64,000 nucleotides of DNA from Ashinkailepas kermadecensis (GCA_034440615.1 JAOTOM010004872.1:186001-250000); one strand, 5' to 3'; shown: positions 1 to 12,068, numbered from the stretch's first letter. Notes: a model not told the origin generated them from the sequence alone. Numbers and translations are program-made.

Positions 1-113
1 CTCGAGTCACTGGATATCAGAGCCGACGAAGGGTCCGCGACGACCACCGCAGTGTGCATCTGAATCGAATGTGACCTGCTGGAGTACCTGCGGCTACCGC
101 TGATAATCCCGCG

Positions 114-476
114 CTACTGTTGATGGATCTACGGTTACTGTTGATGGATCCACTGTTGCTGTTGATTGATCCACGGTTACTGTTGATGGATCCAAGGTTA
201 CTGTTTATGGATCCATGGTTACTGTTGGCGGATCAACGGTTACTGTTGATGGATCCACGGTTGCTGTTGATGGATCCATGGTGACTGTTGATGGATCCAT
301 GGTGACTGTTGATGGATCAATGTGTACCGTTGATGATCCGACAGTTGCTGATGATGATTTCATGGTTACCGTTGACGACCCTGTAGTTATTACTGTTTTT
401 TTTATTGTCTGTGGTTTGCTGTTCGTGACTCCTCGGTTACCATTGATGATCCCACGGCTACCGTTGATGTCGCCAG
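114..476. repeat. Degenerate 21-bp minisatellite
   Basis: Tandem units of about 21 bp built on ACTGTTGATGGATCCA run through this stretch. They are most regular at 170-330 and decay towards 345-476, where a T-rich interruption (about 390-420) breaks the phase. Because 21 is a multiple of three, both strands stay open and would encode a seven-residue repeat. I treat those ORFs as a by-product of the repeat, since no domain or signal flanks them. Confidence 0.8.
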
Positions 477-979
477 AGTAACCGTGCACGGGGAGGCGAG
501 TCTTGCCCATGACGCTCATCAATACCGCCGATGTGGAGGTAGTTATCTGGGACGCCAGCCTGCCGACCGTCGCAGAGTCATTGCCCTGCGCTGACCTGAC
601 CTCACGCAGGCAGCTCCGCCAATTACGAACTACCTGTCACATCCCTGCTGCAGCGGTCACAAGGGTGTTCCCTAAGGACTTCAGTGGCATCGGCCAATAA
701 TGGGTGTGTGCCCGTTTTTTCTTCTCAAAAGTTAACTGCTCATTCATGCTGCAAAATCACCTCAGCAGGCGCTCCCAATATGTTTAATTAAATAATGCTA
801 TCAGCCGGTGATGATGTCTGGTACGACTGACGCTCAATAAGTATCCGTGCAGTCTATTCCCGGCAGCGCTTTACACGTCGACCGACCGAAGACGCGCGCC
901 CTTATTAACGCGAGACGCAGCCACGCTAATAACGGTATTACCAGTGTCATCGCGGTGTTACCGGTGTCATTGCCGGTGT
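477..979. other. Unassigned sequence
   Basis: Unique-looking sequence between a minisatellite and a CpG-rich island. Short ORFs only; no recognised domain, RNA or transposon end. Confidence 0.5.
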
Positions 980-1385
980 CAGCCACCTGCGCGGGCTGAA
1001 CAGCCGGCGCTGTACCTGTCGATCCATAGTGCCGCCGTCTGTCGGCTGTGACGGCCCGCCTGAGCCCGCCTGAGCCCGCTGGACAAGCCCGGCCGGCTGC
1101 CCGGGAGGCAGCCGGCGCACAGCGGGCCCGTCCGCCGGCCAAACGGCCAAACGGCGAGCAAACAACCCGGGCGGTGTTTTTGTGCACGCGGGCGGCGGGT
1201 CGCCGCTCGCTCCCCCGGCTCGGGCCTTCGACGACGGAGCCGACGACCGGGCTGACGGCGCACGTATCGGAGCGACGCGACGGTATCGACGACACGGCGG
1301 CGGCGGAGACGCGCGCCTCGCGGTGGGAGCGCCCGCGGGGGACGAGGGACGCGTGAGAAGGTCTGCTGGGGGGGGGCGCCGCCTG
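980..1385. other. CpG-rich island
   Basis: GC-rich block with dense CpG and GGCCGG-type words, flanked on both sides by AT-richer DNA, ending in a G run at about 1368-1375. It could be an unmethylated promoter or enhancer island, or simply GC-rich spacer. The overlapping ORFs on both strands (up to about 218 codons) follow from the scarcity of AT-rich stop codons, and I see no protein signature in them. Confidence 0.5.
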
Positions 1386-1707
1386 TGAGGGTGTGTGGAC
1401 AGACAGACAGGACATGCGAACATGCAGCGAAGGACGTACGAAGAATGTCCGTTGATGACTGCCTTTCCGCCCATATTTCCCAGGTGACAAGCTAGCAAAT
1501 AATAAAAGCTATTGGGGGAGGGGCACATTGATCCGTCCCGCACTGCGACGGACAGAAAATGATCCGCCATTGTGAGGGTGTACCCTCGTATGTGCAGTGA
1601 CGTACTCAGAATTTAGTCCATGAAGGGTCATCGGAAGATAGCTTGTTGCTCCATACCTAGGTCCCATCCCACATTCCCAAACTGCTCGGATTTTTGGCAC
1701 TTTCTTC

Positions 1708-1712
<5 letters not shown>
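1386..1712. other. Unassigned sequence
   Basis: No gene, RNA or repeat recognised between the CpG island and the (AT)n tract. Confidence 0.45.

Positions 1713-1761
<49 letters not shown>
1713..1761. repeat. (AT)n microsatellite
   Basis: About 24 uninterrupted AT dinucleotides. Confidence 0.95.
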
Positions 1762-1765
<4 letters not shown>

Positions 1766-2303
1766 TTATTCCTCTTAATCTCTATGGCAGGAGAGAGCTT
1801 AGGGGTCGTGTTTGTTGTTGTTTCATCAGCATATCACCACATATATCGCTGCAATGCTGCTTGTCATAAGTCTCGCGTGCAACACTCAGCGACGACTCAT
1901 TTCCGGAATCGCTGTCGGAAACACTCGGCCATAAGTGTTTCTGTGTTCTGCTGCCGTCCGGGCTTTCAACGTTTTCAGTGCCTGGACACTCGATTTGTTA
2001 TTCATGCGTGCACTATGCACGATTGGGGTAGAATTACTTCCGGCGCAGCGATGCTGCGTCCGGGACAGAGAGACGTGAAGAGTGGAGGAGAACCACACGA
2101 CGCTAAACCGAACAATCATTCAACATCAGGCTCAGCACGGCATCAGGGCTGCAGGATCGCGAACAAATTACAGGCTGACTGGCGCCTGGCAGCGCAACCT
2201 GCAGTCGCGACTGGAGGAAAACTCGACTGTTTTCGTTTTCCCGGCCCGTCGCGCCTCTACCCTGCAATCCGCTCGCGACCGCAGGGGGTGCCCGTGCTGG
2301 GAG
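1762..2303. other. Unassigned sequence
   Basis: Open frames run into the downstream minisatellites (for example 2082-3200 on the plus strand), but the unique part shows no recognisable domain. Confidence 0.45.
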
Positions 2304-2564
2304 CTGCCGGTGGGAGCACACGGCCGGCTGCCGCTGGCGTGCTGCGGCGGTCACACGACAGCCACATTAGGAACCAATAGGCACCGACATCTGCCGGTGG
2401 GAGCACACGGCCGGCTGCCGCTGGCGTGCTGCGGCGGTCACACGACGGCCACAGTAGGCACCAATAGGCACCGACATCTGCCGGTGGGAGCACACGGCCG
2501 GCTGCCGCTGGCGTGCTGCGGCGGTCACACGACAGCCACATTAGGAACCAATAGGCACCGACAG
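2304..2564. repeat. 87-bp tandem repeat, three copies
   Basis: Three copies start at 2304, 2391 and 2478, exactly 87 bp apart, and are nearly identical. Differences include CAGTAGGCACC against CATTAGGAACC in the middle copy. The 87-bp period is a multiple of three, so the frame stays open. The near identity suggests recent amplification. Confidence 0.93.
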
Positions 2565-2766
2565 CTGGCTATCTGGCGCAGCGCGAGGCGCGGTATCGTT
2601 TATGACGGGCGGCTATCGGCCGGCCATGTGTGCGCCGTCCACCTCTACCCGGAGGCGGTCAGCGCCGGCATATACTGCCGCAGGATTACACCTGCGGCCG
2701 CCGGCTATCTGCACTGGATTAGGCCCTCCGTCCACACGTCACACACGGGACGGCAACCGCCAACCG

Positions 2767-3121
2767 CCGACCAGCGGCCACAGCCGGTTATAGGAGTAGC
2801 AGACCACCGACCACAGCCGGTGATCAGAGTAGCAGACCACCGACCACAGCCGGTGATCAGAGTAGCAGACCACCGACCACAGCCGGTGATCGGAGTAGTA
2901 GACCACCGACCACAGCCGGTGATCGGAGTAGCAGACCACCGACCACAGCCGGTGATCAGAGTAGCAGACCACCGACCACAGCCGGTGATCGGAGTAGCAG
3001 ACCACCGACCACAGCCGGTGATCAGAGTAGCAGACCACCGACCACAGCCGGTGATCAGAGTAGCAGACCACCGACCACAGCCGGTGATCGGAGTAGTAGA
3101 CCACCGACCACAGCCGGTGAT
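2767..3121. repeat. 33-bp minisatellite, about 10.7 copies
   Basis: Units of 33 bp read GACCACCGACCACAGCC followed by GGTGATCRGAGTAGYA. Variation is confined to a few positions (ATCAG/ATCGG, AGCAG/AGTAG). Since 33 is a multiple of three, several frames on both strands stay open. They encode 11-residue repeats with no recognised domain. Confidence 0.93.
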
Positions 3122-3916
3122 GGAACGGGCTATGGATGGAACGAGCATTAAATATTTTAGAACGCCTTTGACAATTTTGAAAACATATTTTAGTCAATAG
3201 AGGGTACAGGTGATGTTCCTGTGAGGCATCTGTGATAACATCGTCAGTTTTATCAGCTTGTATTCCTTCGTCTTATTCCTTTGCATTCATTGGTTCCAAA
3301 ACTGTCGGAAAGGCTATGCGTAAATTATTCATAATTTTACAATGTACATGCATGTCATGGGTCGATGTGTACATAGGGTAGATATCTATAGGTTGTGTTT
3401 CAGCTTAGATCCAGGCTCATGGAGTATACAATCGATATCTGTTTCTGGAAGCGGTAAATTACTGGGGAAGGTGCCAGCTTTATTTCGCGGGGAAATGATT
3501 AAAAGGAACGTTCATGTGTTGGGGAAAGTAATTCGAGGTTAACTGTATCACTTTGTCGCCCGGTAGGCTTTCATGTGACCTTGACAATCATCTCAAACAC
3601 AACAATTGAAGAAGAAAAAATATAGTTTTGTTCGTCGTCCAACATTTGGTTACGACAATTGTCCATTGCAGCTTCCCTAGATGCCCTCCCTTGTATAGAA
3701 TTGACAGTGTTACTTAAAGTAATCCAGTGGCGGCATACATGTACTAACTTCGCGTAGCATACTGTCTCCTACCCTAACCCAACGTGGCCTGACCAGACGT
3801 GAACTCAGACGGCCCACTCTGACCTGAGATCAGCTGTGACACGGCTGTGAGCCTGTGGGTGACCACTGATCACTGACCAGTTTGAAGTGGTCACTGACCA
3901 TTGCCCAGTAGTCAGT
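3122..3916. other. Unassigned AT-rich sequence
   Basis: No gene recognised. At 3780-3910 there is a cluster of short direct and inverted words of the type GTGACC, CACTGATCACTGACC and GGTCACTGACC, which looks like a decayed simple repeat. Confidence 0.45.
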
Positions 3917-3939
3917 GATATATATATATATATATATAT
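3917..3939. repeat. (TA)n microsatellite
   Basis: About 11 TA dinucleotides. Confidence 0.9.
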
Positions 3940-4137
3940 GGCAGGCTCAAGAGCATGACACCCGACCACGATAACTTCCCCGCCGTTCGCCGTAATCGGC
4001 GCCCGATATGAGTCCGAGTTAGGCTTGTTTGAGCAGCGATTGTCGGCCCCGTGACCACCCGCCGGACTCGGGTCGACGGCCGACGGTCAGCACCGCAGGC
4101 AAACACCGACCGGTGTATAGCACACCGACAGACGGCC

Positions 4138-4972
4138 ATCCGTGGACACACCAGACAGCGACCTGTGGACACACCAGACGGCCACCGGTGGACACACCAG
4201 ACGGCCACCGGTGGACACACCAGACGGCCACCGGTGGACACACCAGACGGCCACCGGTGGACACACCAGAAGGCCACCGGTGGACACACCAGACGGCCAC
4301 CGGTGGACACACCAGACGGCCACCGGTGGACACACCAGAAGGCCACCGGTGGACACACCAGAAGGCCACCGGTGGACACACCAGACGGCCACCGGTGGAC
4401 ACACCAGACGGCCACCGGTGGACACACCAGACGGCCACCGGTGGACACACCAGACGGCCACCGGTGGACACACCAGACGGCCACCGGTGGACACACCAGA
4501 CGGCCACCGGTGGACACATCAGAAGGCCACCGGTGGACACACCAGCCGGCCACCGGTGGACACACCAGAAGGCCACCGGTGGACACACCAGACGGCTACC
4601 GGTGGACACACCAGAAGGCCACCAGTGGACACACCAGACGGCCACCGGTGGACACACCAGACGGCCACCGGTGGACACACCAGACGGCCACCGGTGGACA
4701 CACCAGACGGCCACCGGTGGACACACCAGAAGGCCACCGGTGGACACACCAGACGGCCACCGGTGGACACACCAGACGGCCACCGGTGGACACACCAGAC
4801 GGCCACCGGTGGACACACCAGACGGCCACCGGTGGACACACCAGACGGCCACCGGTGGACACACCAGAAGGCCACCGGTGGACACACCAGACGGCCACCG
4901 GTGGACACACCAGAAGGCCACCGGTGGACACACCAGACGGCCACCGGTGGACACACCAGACGGCCACTAGTG
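4138..4972. repeat. 23-bp minisatellite, about 36 copies
   Basis: Highly homogeneous tandem 23-bp units (GGCCACCGGTGGAC followed by ACACCAGAC). Each carries the perfect 10-bp palindrome CCACCGGTGG. The main variant is CAGACGG against CAGAAGG, scattered along the array. Because 23 is not a multiple of three, each strand cycles through all frames every 69 bp. No frame meets a stop, so ORFs of 135 to 330 codons appear in all six frames. The six-way openness argues against coding. Confidence 0.95.
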
Positions 4973-5603
4973 AGCAGCATGAAAATAAAGATGACTGCAC
5001 TGCTTCCAACGTCACGAAGAGTTCTACTAGGCTCGCAGTTTGACGTTGTCTTTGACGCTTTCTGACTTGAAATATCGACCATAGGGAAACGGAACTAAAA
5101 CTGAAAACAGAATGATGGAGATCAACACTGCAAAAAGGAATCTGATCAATGTTTCACGAACGTCCATTACCGTATCACTATTTTGTTCTATCACTAAGCA
5201 CTCAGCACACATTGATCGCTTCTGGGCGAGATGCTTTAACAGAGTGTCAGCCGAACAGAACGATGAGTCTCGGATTCTTTCCCTTTCTGCGTCCCATTCC
5301 ACAACAAGCAACTTTTAATCCTGCCTCTTCGTACCGTATCGGATTTTCTGTTCGTCCCATGTAGTCTACCCGCATTGTCCAACACAGCAATACCCACAGA
5401 ACGTTTTTTCGTTGTGGATGCCCCGTGTATTAAAATATATAAATATAAAATGACTCATAGCTGACCACTGTGCCGAAGAAACGGCTACCGATGGATGCCG
5501 CAGGCATACCCCATACGACGGCATCAACATGGAAACGCCTACCGATGGATGTCACAGACAAACCCCACAAGATGGCATCAGCATGGAAAAGTCTGACGGT
5601 GGA
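4973..5603. other. Unassigned sequence with a short degenerate repeat
   Basis: No gene recognised. At about 5485-5580 two diverged copies of a roughly 55-bp segment (CGGCTACCGATGGATG and CGCCTACCGATGGATG starts) lie just upstream of the 28-bp array. Confidence 0.45.
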
Positions 5604-5771
5604 TACCGCAGGTGGACGGGCGGACGGTAGACACCGCAGGTGGACGAGCGGTCGGTGGACACCGCAGGTGGACGGGCGGTCGGTGGACACCGCAGGTGGA
5701 CGAGCGGTCGGTGGACACCGCAGGTGGACGGGCGGTCGGTGGATACCGCAGGTGGACGGGCGGTCGGTGGA
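5604..5771. repeat. 28-bp minisatellite, six copies
   Basis: Six 28-bp units composed of ACCGCAGGTGGACG followed by GGCGGTCGGTGGAC, differing at one or two bases. ORFs across it on both strands are repeat-driven. Confidence 0.92.
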
Positions 5772-5823
5772 CAGACGAGAAGTGAACACTGCCGACAGTC
5801 ACACAACCCACCGACACAAAACA

Positions 5824-6015
5824 GCCGCCTCGGTAGCTTAGTTGGTTAGAGCGCTGTCCTGCTCTGGTCTCCCATGTCCTGGCAAGCCAGGGTCCGAGTC
5901 GCTTCACGCGCTCGCAGTTAGCCCCCTGCTGGGAGGGTCAGTTGGCAACTGACCCGATAAGGCCGGGGACGACCTACCGGGGCGGCCGTGTCGGTGCATT
6001 GACGGCACGTTAAAC
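5824..6015 (+). mobile_element. tRNA-derived SINE, copy 1
   Basis: The 5' part resembles a tRNA with a polymerase III internal promoter. A good A box (TAGCTTAGTTGGTTAGAG, about 5833-5850) is followed at tRNA-like spacing by a B box-like GGGTCCGAGTCGC (about 5890-5902). A non-tRNA body follows, with a perfect 9-bp inverted repeat (GGGTCAGTT / AACTGACCC, 5935-5955). The tail is CTACCGGGGCGGCC then GACGGCACGTTAAAC. A second copy with matching head and tail lies at 34641-34796 on the minus strand, which shows this is a dispersed family and not a single tRNA gene. Ends are approximate. Confidence 0.75.
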
Positions 6016-7059
6016 TTTTGGTCAAAATTCTGCCGTTGAGATATAATTCGTGGATCGGGTGGTGAGGCCAGGGTTCACGCAACAAGCTCTGCTTAGCCAT
6101 AGGGCCCTGCTTCATAAGGCCACCCAGGAAGAATTCGGACTAAATTTCCATAAAAACAAAGTGGGAAATTCATGGGTTCATGGGAGCAGAGGCATGTAGA
6201 GAGCGGCGCCCGCAGATCGGCCGCAAGGAGGATGGTTTCGCGAGCACGGTCGTCAGCATAGGCGCACACATCAGCGTCTGAGCATGCGGGCACACACTCA
6301 CACTCCAGGAGCAGCGAGCCGATCGATCAGGCCGAGCTACCCGGGATCCAGGGTTCGCATTATCCAGGTAGGTGGTTGAGGGTGTCACTCAGGCCGCTGC
6401 CGGGTGACGGTGTGTGTGTGTCTCGGTGAGCTGCCCGCTGGATGGTTTGTGTGTGTTTGTGTGTGTTGATGGTTTGTGTGTGACGGTGTGTGTGTGTCTC
6501 GGTGAGCAGCCGGGTGACGGTGTGTGTGGGTCTCGGTGAGCTGCCCGCTTGATGGTTTAATGCCGGACAGAGCAAAAACAAATCTGTTCGCCAGCATATG
6601 AAGTTACTCGGTGGGCGCTGCTGGGCGTAGAAGTGCACGGAGTCGGTGTTTTTGTGCGATAGCTGTGTTTGATAGCGCAGGTGTGGAGATGTGCGGCGTA
6701 TTAATTAGCCTGCTAACTATGCACAAAAAGACTGCTCGTTGTGTACGCATCCGGCATGCTTGTTTACGCAACCTGCTCTGTTAAATTGGCGCTTATAGAG
6801 CCATTACACAGGCGGCGCACCTTTCCTGTGAGTTTTTAACTCGTTGACTCTTGTTGGAATGTCTGCAATGACACCAATTATGGCAGTGCCGAGTACAACA
6901 ATGCTTTGCTTCGGACCAAATTCAAACGCTGCATCCTGTGGGCTATTTGACAGTAGCGTTTATTTTTCCAGGCTGGCGATTGCACCGAACGCTACGTTTC
7001 CGGAGCGCAGCAAACAACACGTCATTGCCGGCGAATCGGCGCGTCAACAGCCTCCTCCA
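6016..7059. other. Unassigned sequence with GT-rich tract
   Basis: No gene recognised. At about 6395-6560 there is a loose GT-rich tandem repeat (GTGACGGTGTGTGTG, CTCGGTGAGCTGCCCGC words). Other sequence is unique-looking. Confidence 0.5.
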
Positions 7060-7545
7060 TTCATTCGGCTCGCCTGAGAGCGATCCTGCCCCACACGGCC
7101 AAACAGGAGCACGCCCCGGCCGCCGACCACGCCCAGTTGCTGACCCCTGCACTGACCGCGGCGACCCCCGGGCATCGCTGGCGTGACCCCGAACGCCCGC
7201 AGCCACCATCTGCCGTCTCAGATTCGGGGGTGAGCGACCCGTTCCGTTGGCGGGCGGCGCGGCGCGCGTCCCCACGCCGCCGCCGCCGCCGCCGTCGCAC
7301 CAGTCCCGTTGGGTAACGCGAGCCGCCGCCTTTTTGAGCCGGCGGGAGTGTGTTTACTGGCCGGCCGGCAGCCGGTCAGCACCTTCGGCTCGCCCCTCGC
7401 CGGCCGGCGTCGTCTCGCGCGGCGTCAACAGTGGGGGCGACGGACCGAAATACGCCCGCCCGCCCCCCCCCCCGGCCGGCGCGGGCCAATGTCCAGAGCA
7501 ACGGACGCCGCCGCACTAACGGGAGCAGGCCGTCGGCCCCGTATG
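7060..7545. other. CpG-rich island
   Basis: Strongly GC- and CpG-rich block with a CCG trinucleotide run (about 7275-7295), GGCCGG words and a C run at about 7464-7473, between AT-richer flanks. Could be a promoter-type island. No TATA box, splice-site series or recognisable exon was found next to it. Confidence 0.5.
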
Positions 7546-9429
7546 GGGACTCGTTTGAAAAACGGCCAGGTCAGGAGAGTAGGGTAATTAGACATCGGGG
7601 AGGATGTGTCGTAGGTAAACATTGGCCGGATGAACGATGTCGGCTCAGTTGCAGTATTAAACAAAGGCATATTCATGTTGCCGAGAGAACGAATTTCTGG
7701 TGTAGATTCAAAACGATCGGTACCAGGCCCCTGCACTTATTTTAGAAAATGTTCGTTTTTCCGTACAAAAAGGGCGATTGAACAATGTGCTACTTCCGAA
7801 ATTGATGTCAAGTTATTTAACCATTATTTTCCTCATCAAGTGACATTCAATGCCCATGCGAAGGATCGTCACAAGGGGGAAGTGAATGGTTACTATGCAT
7901 TTCTGGTCCTAACCTGGAACGTGACCGGATATCGAGAGAAAATCTGGCCATGCGTACCGAAGACATTGTGCTCTATCGCATATATACCAGGCTGTGTGCG
8001 AATCCAATTAGGCTCGAAATGCTGAACAGAAGAAAACAAATATTGCCTTGATCTGATCTGGTGACCTGACCCGACCTCACCAAAATTGTGCACATTTTCC
8101 AAGGACTACCGATCCACTGCTACGAAGTCATTTCACGTTAATTTCCAATGGGATGTTTGCCGGCTCTTGGAGGAGTACCCAAAGCACAACACTTCATGGA
8201 ATCGATGTCATAATGTTGAATTCGTTCGGTTTAGAAATCCGGGGTCACCCGACACAAATTGTGCCACCAAGCGATTCGTTGTGTAATTCCATGCTTGTGT
8301 TACGCGGGATCGAGTGAATACGGCTAGAGTGATATTGGTAGATGTGTAGGTAGTTGGTGGATTGGAATTTAGGAATTGATGGTATTTGGAATTTAGAATG
8401 TCGCATTGGCTATGATGCTGAGTATCTTTTTGTCCACGCTTATAGTATCTTCCCTTTACAAGTTTAATCCAGATGAATCCCTGTGGCTCTTATTAAGTCT
8501 GAACACTTGATGACTTTATAATTGTGAAAAGGTAGACCAAATGTGGGAACGATCGTCACAGCTGTTCGGGAGTTATTCTGAAGAAAAAAAACATCAGGCA
8601 GGGTAATATTTGTCCCCTCCCAGCAGCTCTAGTGTTAAGAGATACTGAATTTTCCCCTCGACATGGCTCCGAGCCCCCTCCCTAAATTCCCCACTGACGA
8701 TCCGCCATCGAACATAATGCAAAACGTGCTATATTGTGCTACAACCACAGTATGTATGGACATCGGGAATGTCAGTGCGCAAACAGCAATAGCTCATGCA
8801 GTGCGACAATGCTGAGACAGGTGTTCGTGTGTCAACGGGAATGTCCACACTTGGACATCACTGGACACAAGTGTCACGAGCACTGGGCTCTTCTTCCATT
8901 GGCTGCGATGAAAGCTAAGGTGTACGTTTATTTGCCCACATCACACTGTTAATATGCTGATGATGGTGATATTTATCGCCAGTTGTACCGGGTCCGCCTT
9001 TGCATTTACCTTGCTGCGCCATTGCTTTTGGCAGACACGCATGTTGCATATTTGCTTGCCATTTGGTACACAGAAGATCAAGAACGAATCGATTCTGATC
9101 CTCGGTGAACAAAAAACTTTTTTCCGGGTGAACATTATCCGTGGGTTCCGTTGGGAGACGTGGTCAGTACATTCGGAGTTCCCCAGCGGAAGGAAGAACA
9201 GACTGTTGATCTGCTTGGTTGTCATGTTGAGCTGCTGGTGCTACCCGGCATGTGGGTTCTACATAAACCGTAGCTATCATATAGCATGTTCTGTCGACAA
9301 CCGAGCGCCGGCCTGGGCAGCGCACGCGCTTGCAATGCGCGCCAACTGAGCGTAGTTTCGTCAGTCACGTGTTCACGGAAGCTTGTCGACTGAAATGCTT
9401 CGCTTCTCTTCACGCACCTGGCCAAGGAA
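7546..9429. other. Unassigned sequence
   Basis: About 1.9 kb of unique-looking sequence. ORFs are at most 131 codons and none shows a known motif. No RNA or transposon termini recognised. Confidence 0.45.
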
Positions 9430-9785
9430 TTCCACTCGGAGCTTCCGAGCCGCCATCGCGTCGCGTCCAAACTTTACGGTCCGCGCCGCCGGCTGTCACC
9501 GCCGCCGTAGTCGCCCCCGCGGCGCACGGCGTCCCCCGGGTCACGTGGACGGGCGGGGCCGGCGGCGCCAGAATTAGGGGGTCAAACCGCTCGCCGGCTG
9601 ACCCGCGGCGCGGGTCGCCGGGGCCATGTGAACGCACCGCTGCCAGGAAGTGAGCCGGAGGGGTGTGTGTGCGCGCCGCTGGAGGGGCGCCGCCGGTACA
9701 GTTATCGTGTGCCATCTCGTCGCCGCCGACGCGTCGGCGAGGGCTGGGCGACGGCGTCCGTCGACGCCGACCCAGGAGCGGGGAG
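9430..9785. other. CpG-rich island
   Basis: GC- and CpG-dense block similar in style to those near 1 kb, 7.3 kb, 12.7 kb, 17.7 kb and 58.4 kb. It runs directly into a decayed GA-rich tandem repeat. Confidence 0.5.
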
Positions 9786-9789
9786 CGGC

Positions 9790-10025
9790 GGTCGGACAGG
9801 AGAGGCTGCAGAGTTGAGGGGCTGTAGGATCGAGGCGCTGTATGATCGAGGGGCTGTAGGATCGCGAAGGTGAAGGATTAGAGCGGCTATCAGACATAGC
9901 ATAGATAGCATAGATAATGCAGGATGAGAGGAATTGTAGGATGGGCGTCGCCGTGTGACGAGGCGACTTTAGTGTGAAACGGACTGTAAGGAAAGGCACA
10001 GTAGGATGAGAGGGTCGGTAGAGTA
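9790..10025. repeat. Degenerate roughly 20-bp GA-rich repeat
   Basis: Repeated words of the type GAGGGGCTGTAGGATC, drifting strongly towards the 3' end. Looks like an old minisatellite attached to the CpG island. Confidence 0.6.
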
Positions 10026-10905
10026 GGCCGTGGAACGAGAGGGATTCTTGGATCTAGATGGTATGGTCAGGTCGTAACGCAGGTAGTGGGTGGCTTCACC
10101 AATGACGTAACCACGTGATCGTAAATACATAGGTTGACCATCAGATGATACTGAATCACAGACTTCACGTCACATGGAAGGTGCAGATGATGAAGTCATT
10201 TCGGTATATTATTGACTTTATTTATTGGGCGGACAAGAGCAGGTAAAGTAGCACTATCAATAGAGTAATACATGTGGGCAGTGCTACTGATAAATTAATT
10301 GCCGTAAATAATCAAATATAGTCAATATGCATGCCCAGAATGCACACAAGAATTGACAAGATTCCGCATTGCCCATTGTCTTCAGCTATGATTTCTAACA
10401 TATTCTGCCGTCCATGTGGCTATGTGTCCTTGAAGCATTCTATACAAAGACGAGCTTCGATATGTCACGTTTTACAGTCTGCGTGCAATCAGGTATTCTT
10501 TATGCGCCTCCGTTAAAATCATACAGACTGTAAAATATGGCGGTTTCAGCAAGACGTCAAAATGCAGTACTTCAACCTGGATATCGGCCAATTTCCGGGA
10601 TATTTGAAAAGCATGTTCAAGTTCAGCATACACAAAAATTTGGTGTTTGTTGATGGTCCAACACACCAAGTTTAATAACCATTGTGCATACAACGGTACA
10701 CATACAAATTAAGCGTCCACATACAAATTCAGCGTACAAATACAAATTCAGCCCGGTATATAAATATACAAGCATGTACATTGCAATTTATTAAATCCTG
10801 TCAATACCCAATATCTACCATGGTTTACAATCTGGCACATTAGTACAGTGTGTTTTGAGACAATGGGCATTCATTGGCGATGAGCCATCCACTCACTAAG
10901 CACTA
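10026..10905. other. Unassigned AT-rich sequence
   Basis: Only short imperfect repeats (ACATACAAATTMAGCGT near 10700-10750). No gene recognised. Confidence 0.45.
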
Positions 10906-11150
10906 AGCACAAGAACACACAAGAACACACAAGAACACACAAGAACACACAAGAACACACAAGAACACACAAGAACACACAAGAACACACAAGAACACAA
11001 GAACACAAGAACAACACAAGAACACACAAGAACACACAAGAACACACAAGAACACAAGAACACACAAGAACACAAGAACACACAAGAACACAAGAACACA
11101 CAAGAACACAAGAACACACAAGAACACAAGAACACAAGAACAACACAAGG
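10906..11150. repeat. 10-bp AAGAACACAC minisatellite
   Basis: About 24 units of AAGAACACAC. The first eight are perfect, then units shortened to AAGAACAC or AAGAAC are mixed in. Minus-strand ORFs of cysteine, valine and leucine repeats are artefacts of the unit. Confidence 0.95.
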
Positions 11151-11987
11151 AAACCACGGCCATTTTTTTCAAAGGGTAAATAATCAAGCGCACGATTGAT
11201 TTTGTTTTATTCGGATTAGTGCATCAAAATGCCTTCATCCAATTCTCACTATCCCGCATCCAAATCATGACACTTCTATAGTAAATGACAAGGAGTAAAA
11301 TAGTCACGTGGCTTTGGGTCTTTCCTAAGAAGTATGTTTTTGATGGTTAGCGTTGTTCCTAAAACTGGACATCAGAAAAATCGCTCGAAACAATCTCGAA
11401 ATTGCGGAACACAAATTATGATGAATAAATATATGAATATTGTGTTGCTTCTGTACAAGCCCACGTGATCTAGGCCCCTTCCGGCATGCTGGATTGGCAG
11501 CAAAAAGGGTGCTACTCGCCAAAAGCGCGTAATTCTGAATCTTCTCAATGTTGTACATAATTGTGAAATGAAAAGCTTTTGGCTCTGCAAGAAAATGTAG
11601 ACGCTGCAAGGTGATCAGCATAAATCTGAACTATGTTCTTATTGCTAGAATATCAATCAACGCAAGCAGTGCGCGAACGAAATGTTCAAATTCCAACGGT
11701 AAGTGTCTCCATTTGTACTGCTGATCAGTCAAGTTACTCCTATAATAAGGTTCAAGCTCCTGACGAAAAACAGCTGATGCGCACATTGGCTGTTGCAGGG
11801 TACACTATCTGTGTTATGTCGTCATAGCAGATAGTGCTACTCTTGTAAAGCGAATTGTAATTGAAATACTCTGTTGTCAAACTTGATGTGAAAATGAGCC
11901 TTTGACGTTATTATATACATGACGTTTACATATACATATATATGACGTTATATATACATATATAGATGAACATGCGAGTTTACCATG

Positions 11988-11989
<2 letters not shown>
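11151..11989. other. Unassigned AT-rich sequence
   Basis: No gene recognised. TATATATACATATATG-type simple sequence at about 11920-11970 leads into the (AT)n tract. Confidence 0.45.

Positions 11990-12065
<76 letters not shown>
11990..12065. repeat. (AT)n microsatellite
   Basis: About 37 AT dinucleotides immediately left of the fold-back element. Confidence 0.95.

Positions 12066-12066
<1 letters not shown>

Positions 12067-12068
<2 letters not shown>

Noticed and set aside
834..1490. 218-codon minus-strand ORF in a CpG island
   Set aside because: Arg/Pro/Ala-rich composition expected from GC-rich DNA with few stops; overlapping frames are equally open.
2082..3200. 372-codon plus-strand ORF
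   Set aside because: Most of it is the 87-bp and 33-bp tandem repeats, whose periods are multiples of three.
4138..4972. CRISPR-like array
   Set aside because: Units are contiguous with no unique spacers. All regular arrays here are tandem minisatellites in eukaryotic DNA.
4019..5082. Long ORFs (135-330 codons) on both strands over the 23-bp array
   Set aside because: All six frames are open simultaneously because the 23-bp unit lacks stops. There is no domain, start context or flanking exon.
5824..5905. Functional tRNA gene
   Set aside because: The head is tRNA-like, but it continues into a SINE body, has a second genomic copy with the same body, and lacks a clean acceptor stem.
10906..11150. 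Telomeric repeat
   Set aside because: The 10-bp AAGAACACAC unit does not match known animal telomere motifs (TTAGG or TTAGGG types) and is interstitial.
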